The translations under genes and the position numbers were made by a program. From the NCBI GenBank assembly GCA_019671135.1, contig JAHRHY010000006.1, positions 434,001 to 498,000 of the forward strand: DNA of 64,000 nucleotides, in the 5' to 3' direction. A model generated the notes under the pieces. That model did not search any database. It was not told the origin of the DNA and saw nothing but the letters and a program-made list of their open reading frames with translations. Origin of the DNA: Linnemannia hyalina. Taxonomy: Eukaryota > Mortierellomycota > Mortierellomycetes > Mortierellales > Mortierellaceae. Each line of letters begins with the position of its first letter. Position 1 is the first letter of the stretch. Of the stretch, positions 1 through 9,816 are shown piece by piece.

Positions 1-2162
1 GCGAGCGGCGTTACGGATGCTTCCTGCGAAGACTGAGAGAGGTCGTAAAGTGCTACCACGTCGTTGTCCGAACTGTTCCTGACGATGAGATCGCGGAACT
101 TGAGTCGAGGAGCGGATCCCGAGTTTAATGGCCTTACGATCTCGTCGATAGCTTTGACTACCCCTTTGAACGCAAAACCTACAGGGCATTCCACAGCCAA
201 TGACGTCAGAGCAGGGCTTGCTTGGATCGTCCTCTTGAATGTGTCCGTTATTGCGGTCCTGGTTTGACTGCTGCTCCAGTTGACACCAGACGAAATCTCG
301 AGACTCTGTGCTTTCCCAGACAGAAACGACGCTCCGGACACCAAGGGTTCTCCAGGCACTGAGAGTTCTCCGAACACCGAGGGCAGATCTCCGAGAGCAG
401 ACTTGATACGAGAGACGACCAAGTGGCGTTTGTAGATCACTGACAAAACTTTCAGCTGGCTATCATCGATCGCGAGGTAGAGGAGATCCTCTCTTGTCTC
501 GGACATTTCTTTGAGGAGAGCCGACACATCCAACTTGGAGGCCCAGTTGACAGTCACTCTCGTCAAGTTGGCGGTCGTGGTTTTGAGTAGCTCCCGTACG
601 TGATTCGTTTCAGCCTCGACTTGCTGGGGAGTGGCGAGAGCCTCTTGCCTGTCTCCTCCAGAGATGGTCATGGCGTTGATTCCGAAGCGAGCCGCAAACT
701 CGAGAAGTTTATCGATGTCCTGTATTGACGCTTCCCAGTCCACCGTGATTACGGACTCCGAGACGAACCCAACCTGGTCTGAATCGATCTTGAGGAGATC
801 TGTCAGCGCGTCTTGAGACGTGAGAGCGGCGGTAATCTTGCCAGTGAGGATCTCATACGATGCGGTACCATTGGTCTGGGTCTCGACATGGCCTGGAACG
901 TACCTAGGATACAACCTCATGTGGTGGTACTTACAGACGTGATGTTGGCGACCATGGCTGTCGGTAGTAAGGTACGCTCCGGACTCGTTATCATCGTCGA
1001 CATCCATTGCGTTGGACCCTTTTTGATCCAGGTGGGACAATAGGGCAGAACTTGTGGTGTGTTGCTCCTCGGTAGACGTGTCGGTTCTGGGGTTTGTCGA
1101 GACACTTTGCTCAAGGTCCTCGATGGTCTTTTGCAAGTAAGGCTCGAAGTCGTCGGCGTTCTCGAGGTGGAGCTCTCGGTAGAGATAGCTGACGGCCAGA
1201 TTTTGGTCCGACATCGGGGCTGGGTCGGTGCTGGAGGAGGTACTGAGAAGGGCGTCACGAAACCATTTGGCCTTGGATAGGAGGATAGCACCAAAAAAAT
1301 CGACGAACTGAGCGGCCTTGTCGTGTCGGATAATCCCGTAACTCCGCTCGTGGATGAAGTGAGGTGTCCAGGTCCCAGTCTCAAGCTCGATCCTACCGCT
1401 CTCACAAACTCTGAACACCATCCAAGAGCTCTGCTCAATTGGAAGAACGTTCCCTTCCTTGTCCAGCATATAAACAGGCAGGGCAAAAAAGGATCGTGTC
1501 CTTGACGGGCGGGGATCCGCATATTCAACGAGAGCAGGATACAACGGTGGAATGCTCAGGGATGCGTTCATTTCAAGTGGATAGTCGTCCATTTGGGCTG
1601 ACTGGTTTCCATCCATGTCGTCACCATCATCCTCATATTGGTCGTGGCCGCCGTTGTCATAGTCGCCGTCGTCATTGTCGTCGTTGTCATCCATTGTATA
1701 GTCATCTCCTCCTCCTCCTCCTCCTCCTTCTCCTTCTCCTTCTCCTTCCCCAGACCCATCTCCTGTCTGGTCCTTTGTCTCCTTTGCACATATAGCGCGG
1801 AGAATTTCACCCATGTATGCTTGAATTCGAGGAGCAAACGGCCTGATGTTGACGGGGATGAACATCAAATTAGTTGAGATTACATAAAACATCAACAAGC
1901 GAACCTTTTGATTGTGCTGTGGAACTTACCCTTGCAAGGTTGGCACCACTTCGTCCACTGGCATCGCGCGTTTAGTGTAGTCGTAATTCTCGTAGGTGCG
2001 TTTAATCTCTCTAACACGGACACTTTTGAAACCGTCGTACTGTCGGAATATGGTCGCAAGGATTCGAAGAGAGTGGTCAACACCAGGGGCCTCGAATCTT
2101 TGGACATTTCCGTCTTGCTTTACTCGGCAGAAACGTAAGCTGGCTCTGTGGGAAGACATCAC
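1..2162 (-). CDS. expanded-family LRR-like protein, copy A (3' end outside window)
   Basis: Function unknown. Paralogue of the gene at 7138-9816. Exon 1 is 2162-1930 (233 nt) and encodes the family N-terminal module. Intron 1 is 1929-1843 (87 nt), with donor GTAAGT, branch point CTAAT and acceptor CAG, phase 2. Exon 2 starts at 1842 with the conserved RIQ helix and stays open to the window edge as far as I could follow it. After the helix comes a Gly/Glu and Asp-rich linker. Next is the Cys-bearing middle domain (motif FRVCE), then the C-x2-H-H motif and the start of the VDW leucine-rich part. An ATG at 2159 is an alternative start. Compared with copy B, the exon 2 body is almost identical, but exon 1 and the linker are strongly diverged. 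The C-terminus is missing only because the window begins here. Confidence 0.8.
1705..1748 (-). repeat. trinucleotide tract coding Gly and Gly-Glu repeats
   Basis: A CTC/CTT-rich tract on the plus strand reads on the minus strand as GGA and GAA codons. It encodes a run of glycines next to Gly-Glu pairs in the linker of the copy A family gene. Copy B lacks this tract, so the linker has expanded or contracted since the duplication. Confidence 0.8.
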
Positions 2163-3452
2163 AATAACGTTCGTGAGAAAATGGCGGCGTGGAGGGTGCT
2201 GTCGAAACGCTCAAGTTCCAGACTGGGTTAATATCGATGATGTGTAAGGGTGTGGAGGCGATTTGAGGGAACGATATCAATGGACAGAGGAGAAAAGGAC
2301 GAGGAGTAGAACTGTGAGAGGGAGAATTGTATAAGTGAGTCGGGAAAAGCTGGGCGAAAGGAGAGGGAGAGGCGGTGACCCGAAAGCAAGAAGGAGTGAA
2401 GAAAAAAGAAAAAAGAAGAGAGGAAAAAAGTTAAAAAAGATGAAAAAGGGAAGACGAAGAAAAGGTTGTAACACATTCAGGGCGTCGTGTTGTTTACTAT
2501 TTTTGTATCAATTGACCATGCTCTCAGGTAAAAGCACTAAAAAAAATAAACAAACGAAGAGAGAAGTACTGTGTTTGCCCAAAAAAGATGCAGCCAGCAA
2601 AAGGAGGAGCTGTGCAGGTCGATCGCTGAACAAGGGAATGACCTTGGATATGTGAGAACGAGGTGTTTTTTTGTCATTTTGAGAGGTGGTCAAGGGACGG
2701 AAGAGAGATAAAAGAAGCAACTGGACGGGGGATCGGGGAGAGAGGGCGTGAGAGTCGGCAAAAAAATAATGCTTTCGACATTTTTTTTCACGCATATGGG
2801 AAAAGGTTCAAAGAGAGAGTCTGAGCCCATTTCCTGTTTGTCAAGGTGTACATGCATGTCGCTTATCTATTTACTTTTATTTATCAATCTCTCTCTCACT
2901 GAAAGGAAGTAGGGAAAAAAGCATCGGCAAAAGCATCAGCGACATGATTCCAATGGGTCATCGACGCCAGTCCGACTTTATGGACCTGAGAAAAGTGACA
3001 ACAGAAAAATGAGAGAAAGGAGGAGGCAGGGATGAGGGAGAAAAGTAGACAGATCCCAGTCCTTCGACTCGGATGCTCACCATCTTCCATCCCCTTCTTC
3101 TGCCAGCTTTTGATTCGAACTTTAAATATTGCGCACATGCCCCACAATGCCACAAGAAAGAGTGTGTTGGCCCCAGGGAAGTAGCATGTTCACTCGACAT
3201 TTGTTGTTCAAGCGACCGTTAAAAGATAGCAATGGGGATTGTTGTATTATCGAAAGCGAATGAGAACAACGACTCTTTTTCCATTGATGGCCAGGAGCAA
3301 GAAAACGGGCAAGGAAAAAGAGAAAGAGCAAAGAGAAACAATGAAAAAAAAGCCAACAAGGCACACCCAAACAAATCAAACCTTGTTTGACTGAACCTCT
3401 TTTCCCTTCCACCCAAAGGAAAACAAAATAAGCAAGAGGGCTCGCTTCCATC
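2163..3452. other. duplicated upstream flank, no gene seen
   Basis: Non-coding flank upstream of the copy A family gene, repeated at 9817-11104. It is purine-rich near 2335-2465 and AT-rich further out. Short reading frames, such as one at 2896-3153 on the minus strand, are preserved in both copies only because the DNA is nearly identical. I see no splice-site pattern, domain or start context supporting a gene. Confidence 0.6.
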
Positions 3453-3717
3453 CATCCGTTTCATATTACGAGGGTTGGAAATCTTTGAACACTGTTCATA
3501 ACGGCTGGTAGGCCTAAGAGAGAAAGATTGAGCTGCCTTAAAAGATAACGGAATTTTCATTGCTGCATTTACTGCCACTTGATAAAGTGAATGCTGTTTC
3601 AGACTTAGGATGGAACCGAGCCTAGCTGGATGCCTCCTACAGAGTCCTACCAGCTGTTATGAAGAGTGTTCAAAAGAAATCGAGAAGATTTCCAACCCTC
3701 GTAATATGGAACGGATG
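3453..3717. mobile_element. candidate MITE-like inverted-repeat element
   Basis: About 265 bp bounded by long imperfect inverted arms. The left arm spans 3453-3512 and the right arm 3646-3717. A 23-bp core (3462-3484 against 3686-3708) is a perfect reverse complement. The outer ends (ATCCGTTTCATATT against its partner with one mismatch) and an inner block beginning AACACT and ending GGTAGG also pair, with about two mismatches. The right arm carries an extra stretch of about 14 bases. There is no open reading frame of note inside, so it would be non-autonomous. I found no clear target-site duplication. It sits immediately outside the end of duplication copy A. Confidence 0.5.
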
Positions 3718-3949
3718 CCCCCAAATACTCGGAAAAGTCTGACCGACAGAACCTAGTCTCCTATTCATGCGTTGCAATGGCCTTCGAACCATAACTTCTA
3801 TGTCTAAAGTCGAGTATAACGAGGTGATTGCTCTCCTCTTCACTCTTCATCCACAGTCTAGTCGAGACTGCAACAACACCAAGGACTCCAAGAACTTCTC
3901 CCTCAGTCTCACCATCCTCTCAAGATCTCCAAGCTCCGAAATCCGGGTC

Positions 3950-4167
3950 CAGCACCAAAACGCGTACTTCTTTATCCTCGCGACCTTCGCAACGTTACTG
4001 CTGATCTCGACCTGCACCTCTGCTGCACCAGCGCCACATGTGGTCAAGACCGAGCTCAGTGATATCTTTAAGGGAACTGTGCGCCCGATCTCAGGAACTG
4101 TGCCAATGATGGTGGCTGTTGCTACGGAAGTTACCAGTCCGGTGCGGACATTTGCCTCTTCCGGTGA
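3950..4167 (+). pseudogene. decayed small cysteine-rich secreted peptide gene, copy 1
   Basis: Paralogue of the locus at 5917-6111, with matching DNA from the promoter region (TATAAC near 3815) through the coding part. A hydrophobic signal-like stretch ends in SAAPAP, followed by a short pro-region. The cysteine-rich part (C-x6-C-x5-CC, then a single C) lies in a different frame from the signal sequence, so a frameshift separates them near 4075. At the position of the fifth cysteine in copy 2, this copy has TAC (Tyr). The base triplet expected to be the start codon is also not ATG. Three independent defects make a functional product unlikely. Confidence 0.55.
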
Positions 4168-5763
4168 AATCCATACTCCTCTCCTTTTTTTCATGGCTGT
4201 CACCCTCGGCTAAAGGCCTTTTACCTATGCAGACTGTCCATAGCCCTGGCTTCTCCTTTCGATATATATCTTCATTATCGTGACTCTATCGCACTATTTT
4301 TCTACTTGAATTCACAGTTTGTTACGAAGTGCGAAATAAAAAGCAACGACATATGTTTCCACAATGCCAATCTGCTTGAGGACGTTGAATGAGGCATGGT
4401 CTATTCCTTTCTTGATGTACAGGTGAAGAGGCACGAATAGACAAAAAATGGCAGGATTTATATCGGATGCATTCCTTTTCATTCTCCTTCCCTTTCTTTC
4501 TTGGCCGCACACTTGCACCCTGATAACGAGAAAAAGAAAAGAAAAGAGACTTCTTGTCGCATCTGGGCAAACCACAACGTGTTGACTTTTGCCGGTGGAT
4601 ACTTTATCCTACTGCCGCCAGGGATCGCGGTGAGGTATAGAGCTCGCGTAAATGTTCGTTCAGGATAGAACCATGGATGTTGATTTTTCTTCCGCTCGTC
4701 TCTTGTACGTTGCGCGATGGCTGCCTGTTACTTCCTGAGGAACAAATGTCTCTCCTAACCTTCGGAAGAAAATAATAAACGTTGACAAACCTCGGCAAAC
4801 AGACCAAGAGGTCGAAGTCAGATATCACCTTCCACGAAGGACAACAATTTTATTGAACAGATTGAGCGGCCAAGCTCGTGAGAAACAAAAAAAATATTAC
4901 GATGGTTGGCCATCGCGTTTCATAGGAATAGTGAGCAGAAGCCAAGCTACTATCCAAACCCTCGTTTTTTTTCGTTTTCTCTTCTTTCTCGTCCTTATTC
5001 CCGCGTTCACATTTCACTCCTCGTTACGCCGTCTGTCCTAGTCTCTCCCACTCCTTTCGGTCTATAACGCATGCACCGAAATACCATTGTGAACCCCTAT
5101 ATATAAGCACACCCCTCTCAAAAAAAAAGGTTACGACCATGCTGAGCAAAAAGACACAGTATCGCTTGGCACACAACACGTACACGCACATACACACTCA
5201 CACAAACGCCGAAAGTGTGTACGAACGAAATCGACCAATATAGTATTCCTTGAATGGGAATGACGGACAACCAGAAAAAAAACAATGCCGTTTCCCTGAC
5301 AGAAACACAACATAAGGCGCGATTGAACATGAACAATGTGAGCAATCTTATTTATTCAAGGCACGCTGTTTCTTTTCATGCGTGACTAGAGAGTAAGGTG
5401 GTATTAGAGTAATAAATAAGGGTAAAAACGATGACCAAAAGGATGCAGGCTTCATCTGTATGCCGTTGCTGCATCAAAAGCAGTTGTGATAGGCTGCAAC
5501 ACAAAAAACGAGTGGAAAAAACGCATACGTGAGTTCATAATTTTCCTACCGCCAATGCTACCCATGTGCACGTCGCATTACACGCAGGAATTGCTTTGTT
5601 GTTTATCTTTGTTTCTATGTCGCCATCTTCCGACATCATGTTCACACCCCTCCTCTCCAGGCACAACTGACAAGCAAAATCACCTCAGCAATCAATGAGT
5701 CTAGGAAATGCAAAGTACTACGTACGATGGGTACCCGATCCAAAACGGAGAGACGACGACTAG
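4168..5763. other. intergenic, no gene seen
   Basis: No supported coding region. Short open frames on both strands lack domains and splice context. A CA-rich stretch lies around 5170-5215. Confidence 0.5.
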
Positions 5764-5770
5764 TATAAAA
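5764..5770 (+). promoter_or_regulatory. TATA box (TATAAAA) of cysteine-knot peptide locus
   Basis: A perfect TATAAAA about 150 bp upstream of the expected start of the small cysteine-rich peptide. The paralogous locus has the degenerate TATAAC at the equivalent place. Confidence 0.6.
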
Positions 5771-5916
5771 CGAGGATTGCCTCCCTCGTTTTTGAACCTC
5801 ACTCCTCATCCACAGACCAGTCGACTCTACAAAAACACCAAGAACACCAAGAACCCTAAAAACAGCTATCACCCTCTCAAGGCCTCGCAGCTCTCAAGTC
5901 CAAGACCAATCCCAAA

Positions 5917-6111
5917 ATACGTTCCATATCCATCGTCGCCACCCTCGCAGCGTTCCTGCTGATATCCTCTGTCTCTGCCGCGCCAGCGCCGCTTACTATC
6001 AAGATCGAGCTCAGTGACGTTTTCAGTAAGGTCTGCTATGGCCCGGGTTATCCATGCGGGAGCTATGCGGATTGTTGCTCCGAAGAGTGCTATATGGGAA
6101 CGTGCCTTTAG
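5917..6111 (+). pseudogene. knottin-like secreted peptide gene, copy 2, start codon lost
   Basis: A 64-codon open frame encodes a hydrophobic signal peptide of about 25 residues ending SAAPAP, a short acidic pro-region, and a C-terminal block with spacing C-x6-C-x5-CC-x3-C-x4-C. That is the classic inhibitor-cystine-knot (knottin) spacing. The cysteines and stop codon (6109-6111) are intact, but the codon at the expected start (5917) is ATA. There is no in-frame ATG between an upstream TAA (5857) and the signal peptide. No ATG lies between the TATA box region and 5917, which argues against a nearby first exon. It may use a non-ATG start, or it may be a very recent pseudogene. Target and role are unknown; small secreted knottins occur in many eukaryotes with varied roles. 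Confidence 0.55.
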
Positions 6112-7137
6112 TCAAGACTAGGTTTTTGTAGCTCGTTGACCTTTACCATAGGCTTTTCACACTGTTCTGTATATCTAAGTGGATTTATTTCTCCCGACGC
6201 GTATCCCATGGTCGTCGTTCTATATCTCTTTTTTCTTCTTGCGCCACACTCTTGTTGTGAGATGCGAATAAACTCGCAGTGCCTCATGCATTATCTACCA
6301 AGTTGTCTCTCCATCATTACGTCCGCGGTGTTCGGCAAACATACAACGAAACCTCAAAGTGTGAAGAGCGACAAAGCTAACATCAAATACCTCCATATCA
6401 TTTGCTCTCATTTGTCGCCTCGCGCTCTATGCCTTCGATCGTCATGGAAGATGATGTATCCTTCGCAACTGTAACACCACGGGGGGCCGAGGATAGCTGC
6501 GCTATATGCCACATCCTCACATGCAAGACTAAGAAAAGTCAGGAAGAAAATGAAATGAAATGATTCTGGGTATGAGTTATTATAACAATGAGCATATCGT
6601 GGAAGTAAGTAAAGCACAATATTATAAAGAGCACTTACTAAAACACGACAAAGTAAATATGGAAATAGCGACAGGCGCTCAATATGGCGAAGACTTAAAT
6701 AATGCCGTCCCACCATCCGTCATGAAGTGACCTGACTCTCAGGCAATAGCCATGTGACCCATGATTAATGTGCGCCACTTGAAAACGATGAAACGAAATT
6801 AGTTCATGACCATGGTGCAAGGCGCAATTGACATTTTTTTTTTTTTTTTTTTTTGGCACAAAGTCCAGGTAAGTGAAACCTTTTCCATTCTTATAGGCAA
6901 TTGTTATTCTCCTCCCTTTTCTTCCCATGTAGTCATCGACTTTTGTAGCATAAAAGCAGTGCCTTGAGAATTTGACCTGCAAACGAATAAAAACTCTTGC
7001 CACCCAGTTACACTACCACCACACCAACATCATGTTTCCACTCAGTCAGCAACTCAAAAATAAAGCACATGTAGAATAGCAGAATGAATATAAATTAAGT
7101 TATCAGTAGTTGACTTGTTTTATCTATTCTCCCCTTC
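6112..7137. other. intergenic, no gene seen
   Basis: AT-rich spacer with a long poly-T run near 6833-6854. No supported gene. Confidence 0.5.
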
Positions 7138-9816
7138 CTACTCATATTTAACTATTATATCATCACTACGAGTGACAACAGGCCCGGAACGGTTGAAAAT
7201 GGCCTTTAGGCAGTCGAGACCAGCACCAGTAAAGCCCGGTACTTTCTGCACCAACTCCTCGGCGGATTCGACGATATCCACGGTAGAGCCTGATGACGCA
7301 TGGACCGCGTTGGTGGCATCCTTAATCCATTCCGTCCCTGCTGTCCGAGTCAACAAAACCTGGAAGCCTTGAAGCGTCTGGAGAGTGCTCAAAATCTTCG
7401 CCTTAGATTCCTTGTCAGGAGGTTGGGCAATCAGAGCGAGCTGCTTGAACGTCTTCTTGGAGAACACCAGGAGTTTGTCCAACGATTCTATGTGGTTTGG
7501 TCGTATGAAGTCTAGCAGCAGGGTAAGGCTCACAAGGCGGTCTGGGTGGCGCTCAGACTCGACAATTTCGTTCAGGTTGTTAAGGCAGCCAGGGGTAGTC
7601 CCGATCAAATGAAGAATACGGACGGAAGCGCCCAAATTCCTTGAGATCCAAGATAGGCTCTCGCTGGATCTTGCCGTGACATCCAAGGCGAGCGGCGTTA
7701 CGGATGCTTCCTGCGAAGACTGAGAGAGGTCGTAAAGTGCTACCACGTCGTTGTCCGAACTGTTCCTGACGATGAGATCGCGGAACTTGAGTCGAGGAGC
7801 GGATCCCGAGTTTAATGGCCTTACGATTTCGTCGATAGCTTTGACTACCTCTCTGAACGTAAAACCTACAGGGCATTCCACAGCCAATGACGTCAGAGCA
7901 GGGTTTGCTTGGATCGTCCTCTTGAATTTGTCCGTTATTGCGGTCCTGGTTTGCCTGTTGCTCCAGCCGATGACACCAGACGAAATCTCGAGACTCTGTG
8001 CTTTCCCGGACAGGAAAGACGCTCCGGACGCCAAGGGTTCTCCAGGCACTGAGAGTTCTCCGAACACCGAGGGCAGATCTCCGAGAGCAGACTTGATACG
8101 AGAGACGACCAAGTGGCGTTTGTAGATCACTGACAAAACTTTCAGCTGGCTATCATCGATCGCGAGGTAGAGGAGATCCTCTCTTGTCTCGGACATTTCT
8201 TTGAGGAGAGCCGACACATCCAACTTGGAGGCCCAGTTGACAGTCACTCTCGTCAAGTTGGCGGTCGTGGTTTTGAGTAGCTCCCGTACGTGATTCGTTT
8301 CAGCCTCGACTTGCTGGGGAGTGGCGAGAGCCTCTTGCCTGTCTCCTCCAGAGATGGTCATGGCGTTGATTCCGAAGCGAGCCGCAAACTCGAGAAGTTT
8401 ATCGATGTCCTGTATTGACGCTTCCCAGTCCACCGTGATTACGGACTCCGAGACGAACCCAACTTGGTCTGGATCGATCTTGAGGAGATCTGTCAGCGCG
8501 TCTTGAGACGTGAGAACGGCGGTAATCTTGCCAGTGAGGATATCGTACGATGCGGTACCATTGGTCTGTGTCTCGACATGACCTGGGGCGTACCTAGGAT
8601 ACAGCCTCATGTGGTGGTACTTACAGACGTGATGTTGGCGACCACGTTTGTCGGTAGTAAGGTACGCTCCGGACTCGTTATCATCGTCGACATCCATTGC
8701 GTTAGACTCTCTTTGGTCCATGTAGGACAATAGGGCAGAACTTGTGGTGTGTTGCTCCTCGGTAGACGTGTCGGTTCTGGGGTTTGTCAAGACACTTTTC
8801 TCAAGGTCCTCGATGGTCTTTTGCAAGTAAGGCTCGAAGTCGTCGGCGTTCTCGAGGTGGAGCTCTCGGTAGAGATAGCTGACGGCCAGATTTTGGTCCG
8901 ACATCGGGGCTGGGTCGGTGCTGGAGGAGGTACTGAGAAGGGCGTCACGAAACCATTTGGCCTTGGATAGGAGGATAGCACCAAAAAAATCGACGAACTG
9001 AGCGGCCTTGTCGTGTCGGATAATCCCGTAACTCCGCTCGTGGATGAAGTGAGGTGTCCAGGTCCCAGTCTCAAGCTCGATCCTACCGCTCTCACAAACT
9101 CTGAACACCATCCAAGAGCTCTGCTCAATTGGAAGAACGTTCCCTTCCTTGTCCAGCATATAAACAGGCAGGGCAAAAAAGGATCGTGTCCTTGACGGGC
9201 GGGGATCCGCATATTCAACAGGAGCAGGATACAACGGTGGAATGCTCAGGGATGCGTTCATCTCATACATCGAGTTCGAAAAGTCGCTCACTATGCCTGG
9301 CTGGTATCCATCCATGTCGTCGTCATCAGTCTGATGTCCGTCGCTGTCGTTGTTGTCGTCGTCGTCGTCATCCATGGGATCGTCATATACTACTCCTTCC
9401 GCAGACCCAACTCTTGGATGGGATTGTCCCCCCTCCACAAACATGGCGCGGAGAATTTCAGCTCTAAATGCTTGAATTCGAAGAGGAACCGGCCTGATGT
9501 TGACGGGGATGAATGCCAAATTAGTGGAGATTACATAAATAATAATAAGCGAACCTTTTGGTTGATGGTGATGTGAAACATACTCTTGCAAGACAAGTGG
9601 CACCACGACGTCCTGCGCTTCGCGTTCGATGTGATCGTAACCCCTGAAGATGCTATCAATCGTGGCAAAAAGGACACTGTGGAAATTATCGCTGAGTCGT
9701 CTTCGAGTTGCAAAGATTCTAAGGGAGGCCGGAATAGCATGCTCCTGGATTCTTTGGACATTTCCAGTTCCATCTTCTCGAACTCGGCCGTGATTGAAGC
9801 TGAATTTGTTGGACAT
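7138..9816 (-). CDS. expanded-family LRR-like protein, copy B (complete)
   Basis: Function unknown. Exon 1 is 9816-9584 and exon 2 is 9493-7138. The 90-nt intron (9583-9494) has donor GTATGT, branch point CTAAT and acceptor CAG. It is a multiple of three without stops, so an unspliced reading also stays open; the spliced product is 862 residues. Order of parts: N-terminal module (residues about 18-78), RIQ helix, Asp-rich linker, a middle domain with FRVCE and a GI-x-FVDFF segment, a C-x2-H-H motif after KRGRQH, then a C-terminal half of leucine-rich repeats opening with VTVDW and LTISGG. The same landmarks recur at 20.1-23.7, 40.8-44.1 and 47.0-49.8 kb. No signal peptide or membrane segment is evident. 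I recall this layout as greatly expanded in Mortierella, but have no name for it. Confidence 0.85.
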   Translation of the reverse strand: MSNKFSFNHGRVREDGTGNVQRIQEHAIPASLRIFATRRRLSDNFHSVLFATIDSIFRGYDHIEREAQDVVVPLVLQEYVSHHHQPKGSLIIIYVISTNLAFIPVNIRPVPLRIQAFRAEILRAMFVEGGQSHPRVGSAEGVVYDDPMDDDDDDNNDSDGHQTDDDDMDGYQPGIVSDFSNSMYEMNASLSIPPLYPAPVEYADPRPSRTRSFFALPVYMLDKEGNVLPIEQSSWMVFRVCESGRIELETGTWTPHFIHERSYGIIRHDKAAQFVDFFGAILLSKAKWFRDALLSTSSSTDPAPMSDQNLAVSYLYRELHLENADDFEPYLQKTIEDLEKSVLTNPRTDTSTEEQHTTSSALLSYMDQRESNAMDVDDDNESGAYLTTDKRGRQHHVCKYHHMRLYPRYAPGHVETQTNGTASYDILTGKITAVLTSQDALTDLLKIDPDQVGFVSESVITVDWEASIQDIDKLLEFAARFGINAMTISGGDRQEALATPQQVEAETNHVRELLKTTTANLTRVTVNWASKLDVSALLKEMSETREDLLYLAIDDSQLKVLSVIYKRHLVVSRIKSALGDLPSVFGELSVPGEPLASGASFLSGKAQSLEISSGVIGWSNRQTRTAITDKFKRTIQANPALTSLAVECPVGFTFREVVKAIDEIVRPLNSGSAPRLKFRDLIVRNSSDNDVVALYDLSQSSQEASVTPLALDVTARSSESLSWISRNLGASVRILHLIGTTPGCLNNLNEIVESERHPDRLVSLTLLLDFIRPNHIESLDKLLVFSKKTFKQLALIAQPPDKESKAKILSTLQTLQGFQVLLTRTAGTEWIKDATNAVHASSGSTVDIVESAEELVQKVPGFTGAGLDCLKAIFNRSGPVVTRSDDIIVKYE

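Larger units (their letters stand above)
1..3436. repeat. segmental duplication, copy A
   Basis: This segment matches 7688-11104 nearly base for base. Position 1 corresponds to 7688 and the match ends near 3436/11104, where the flanks become unrelated. By eye, identity is about 98% over 1-1560 and well above 90% over about 2180-3436. The stretch between (about 1565-2175) is much more divergent. Small indels keep the reading frame: copy B has 3 extra bases opposite copy A position 275. The left end lies outside the window, so the true length of the unit is unknown. Confidence 0.95.

Noticed and set aside
917..1528. 203-codon minus-strand frame, with a shorter match in the second copy
   Set aside because: It lies inside exon 2 of the family gene in another frame. 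It is preserved only because the DNA is duplicated, and it is cut to 143 codons in copy B.
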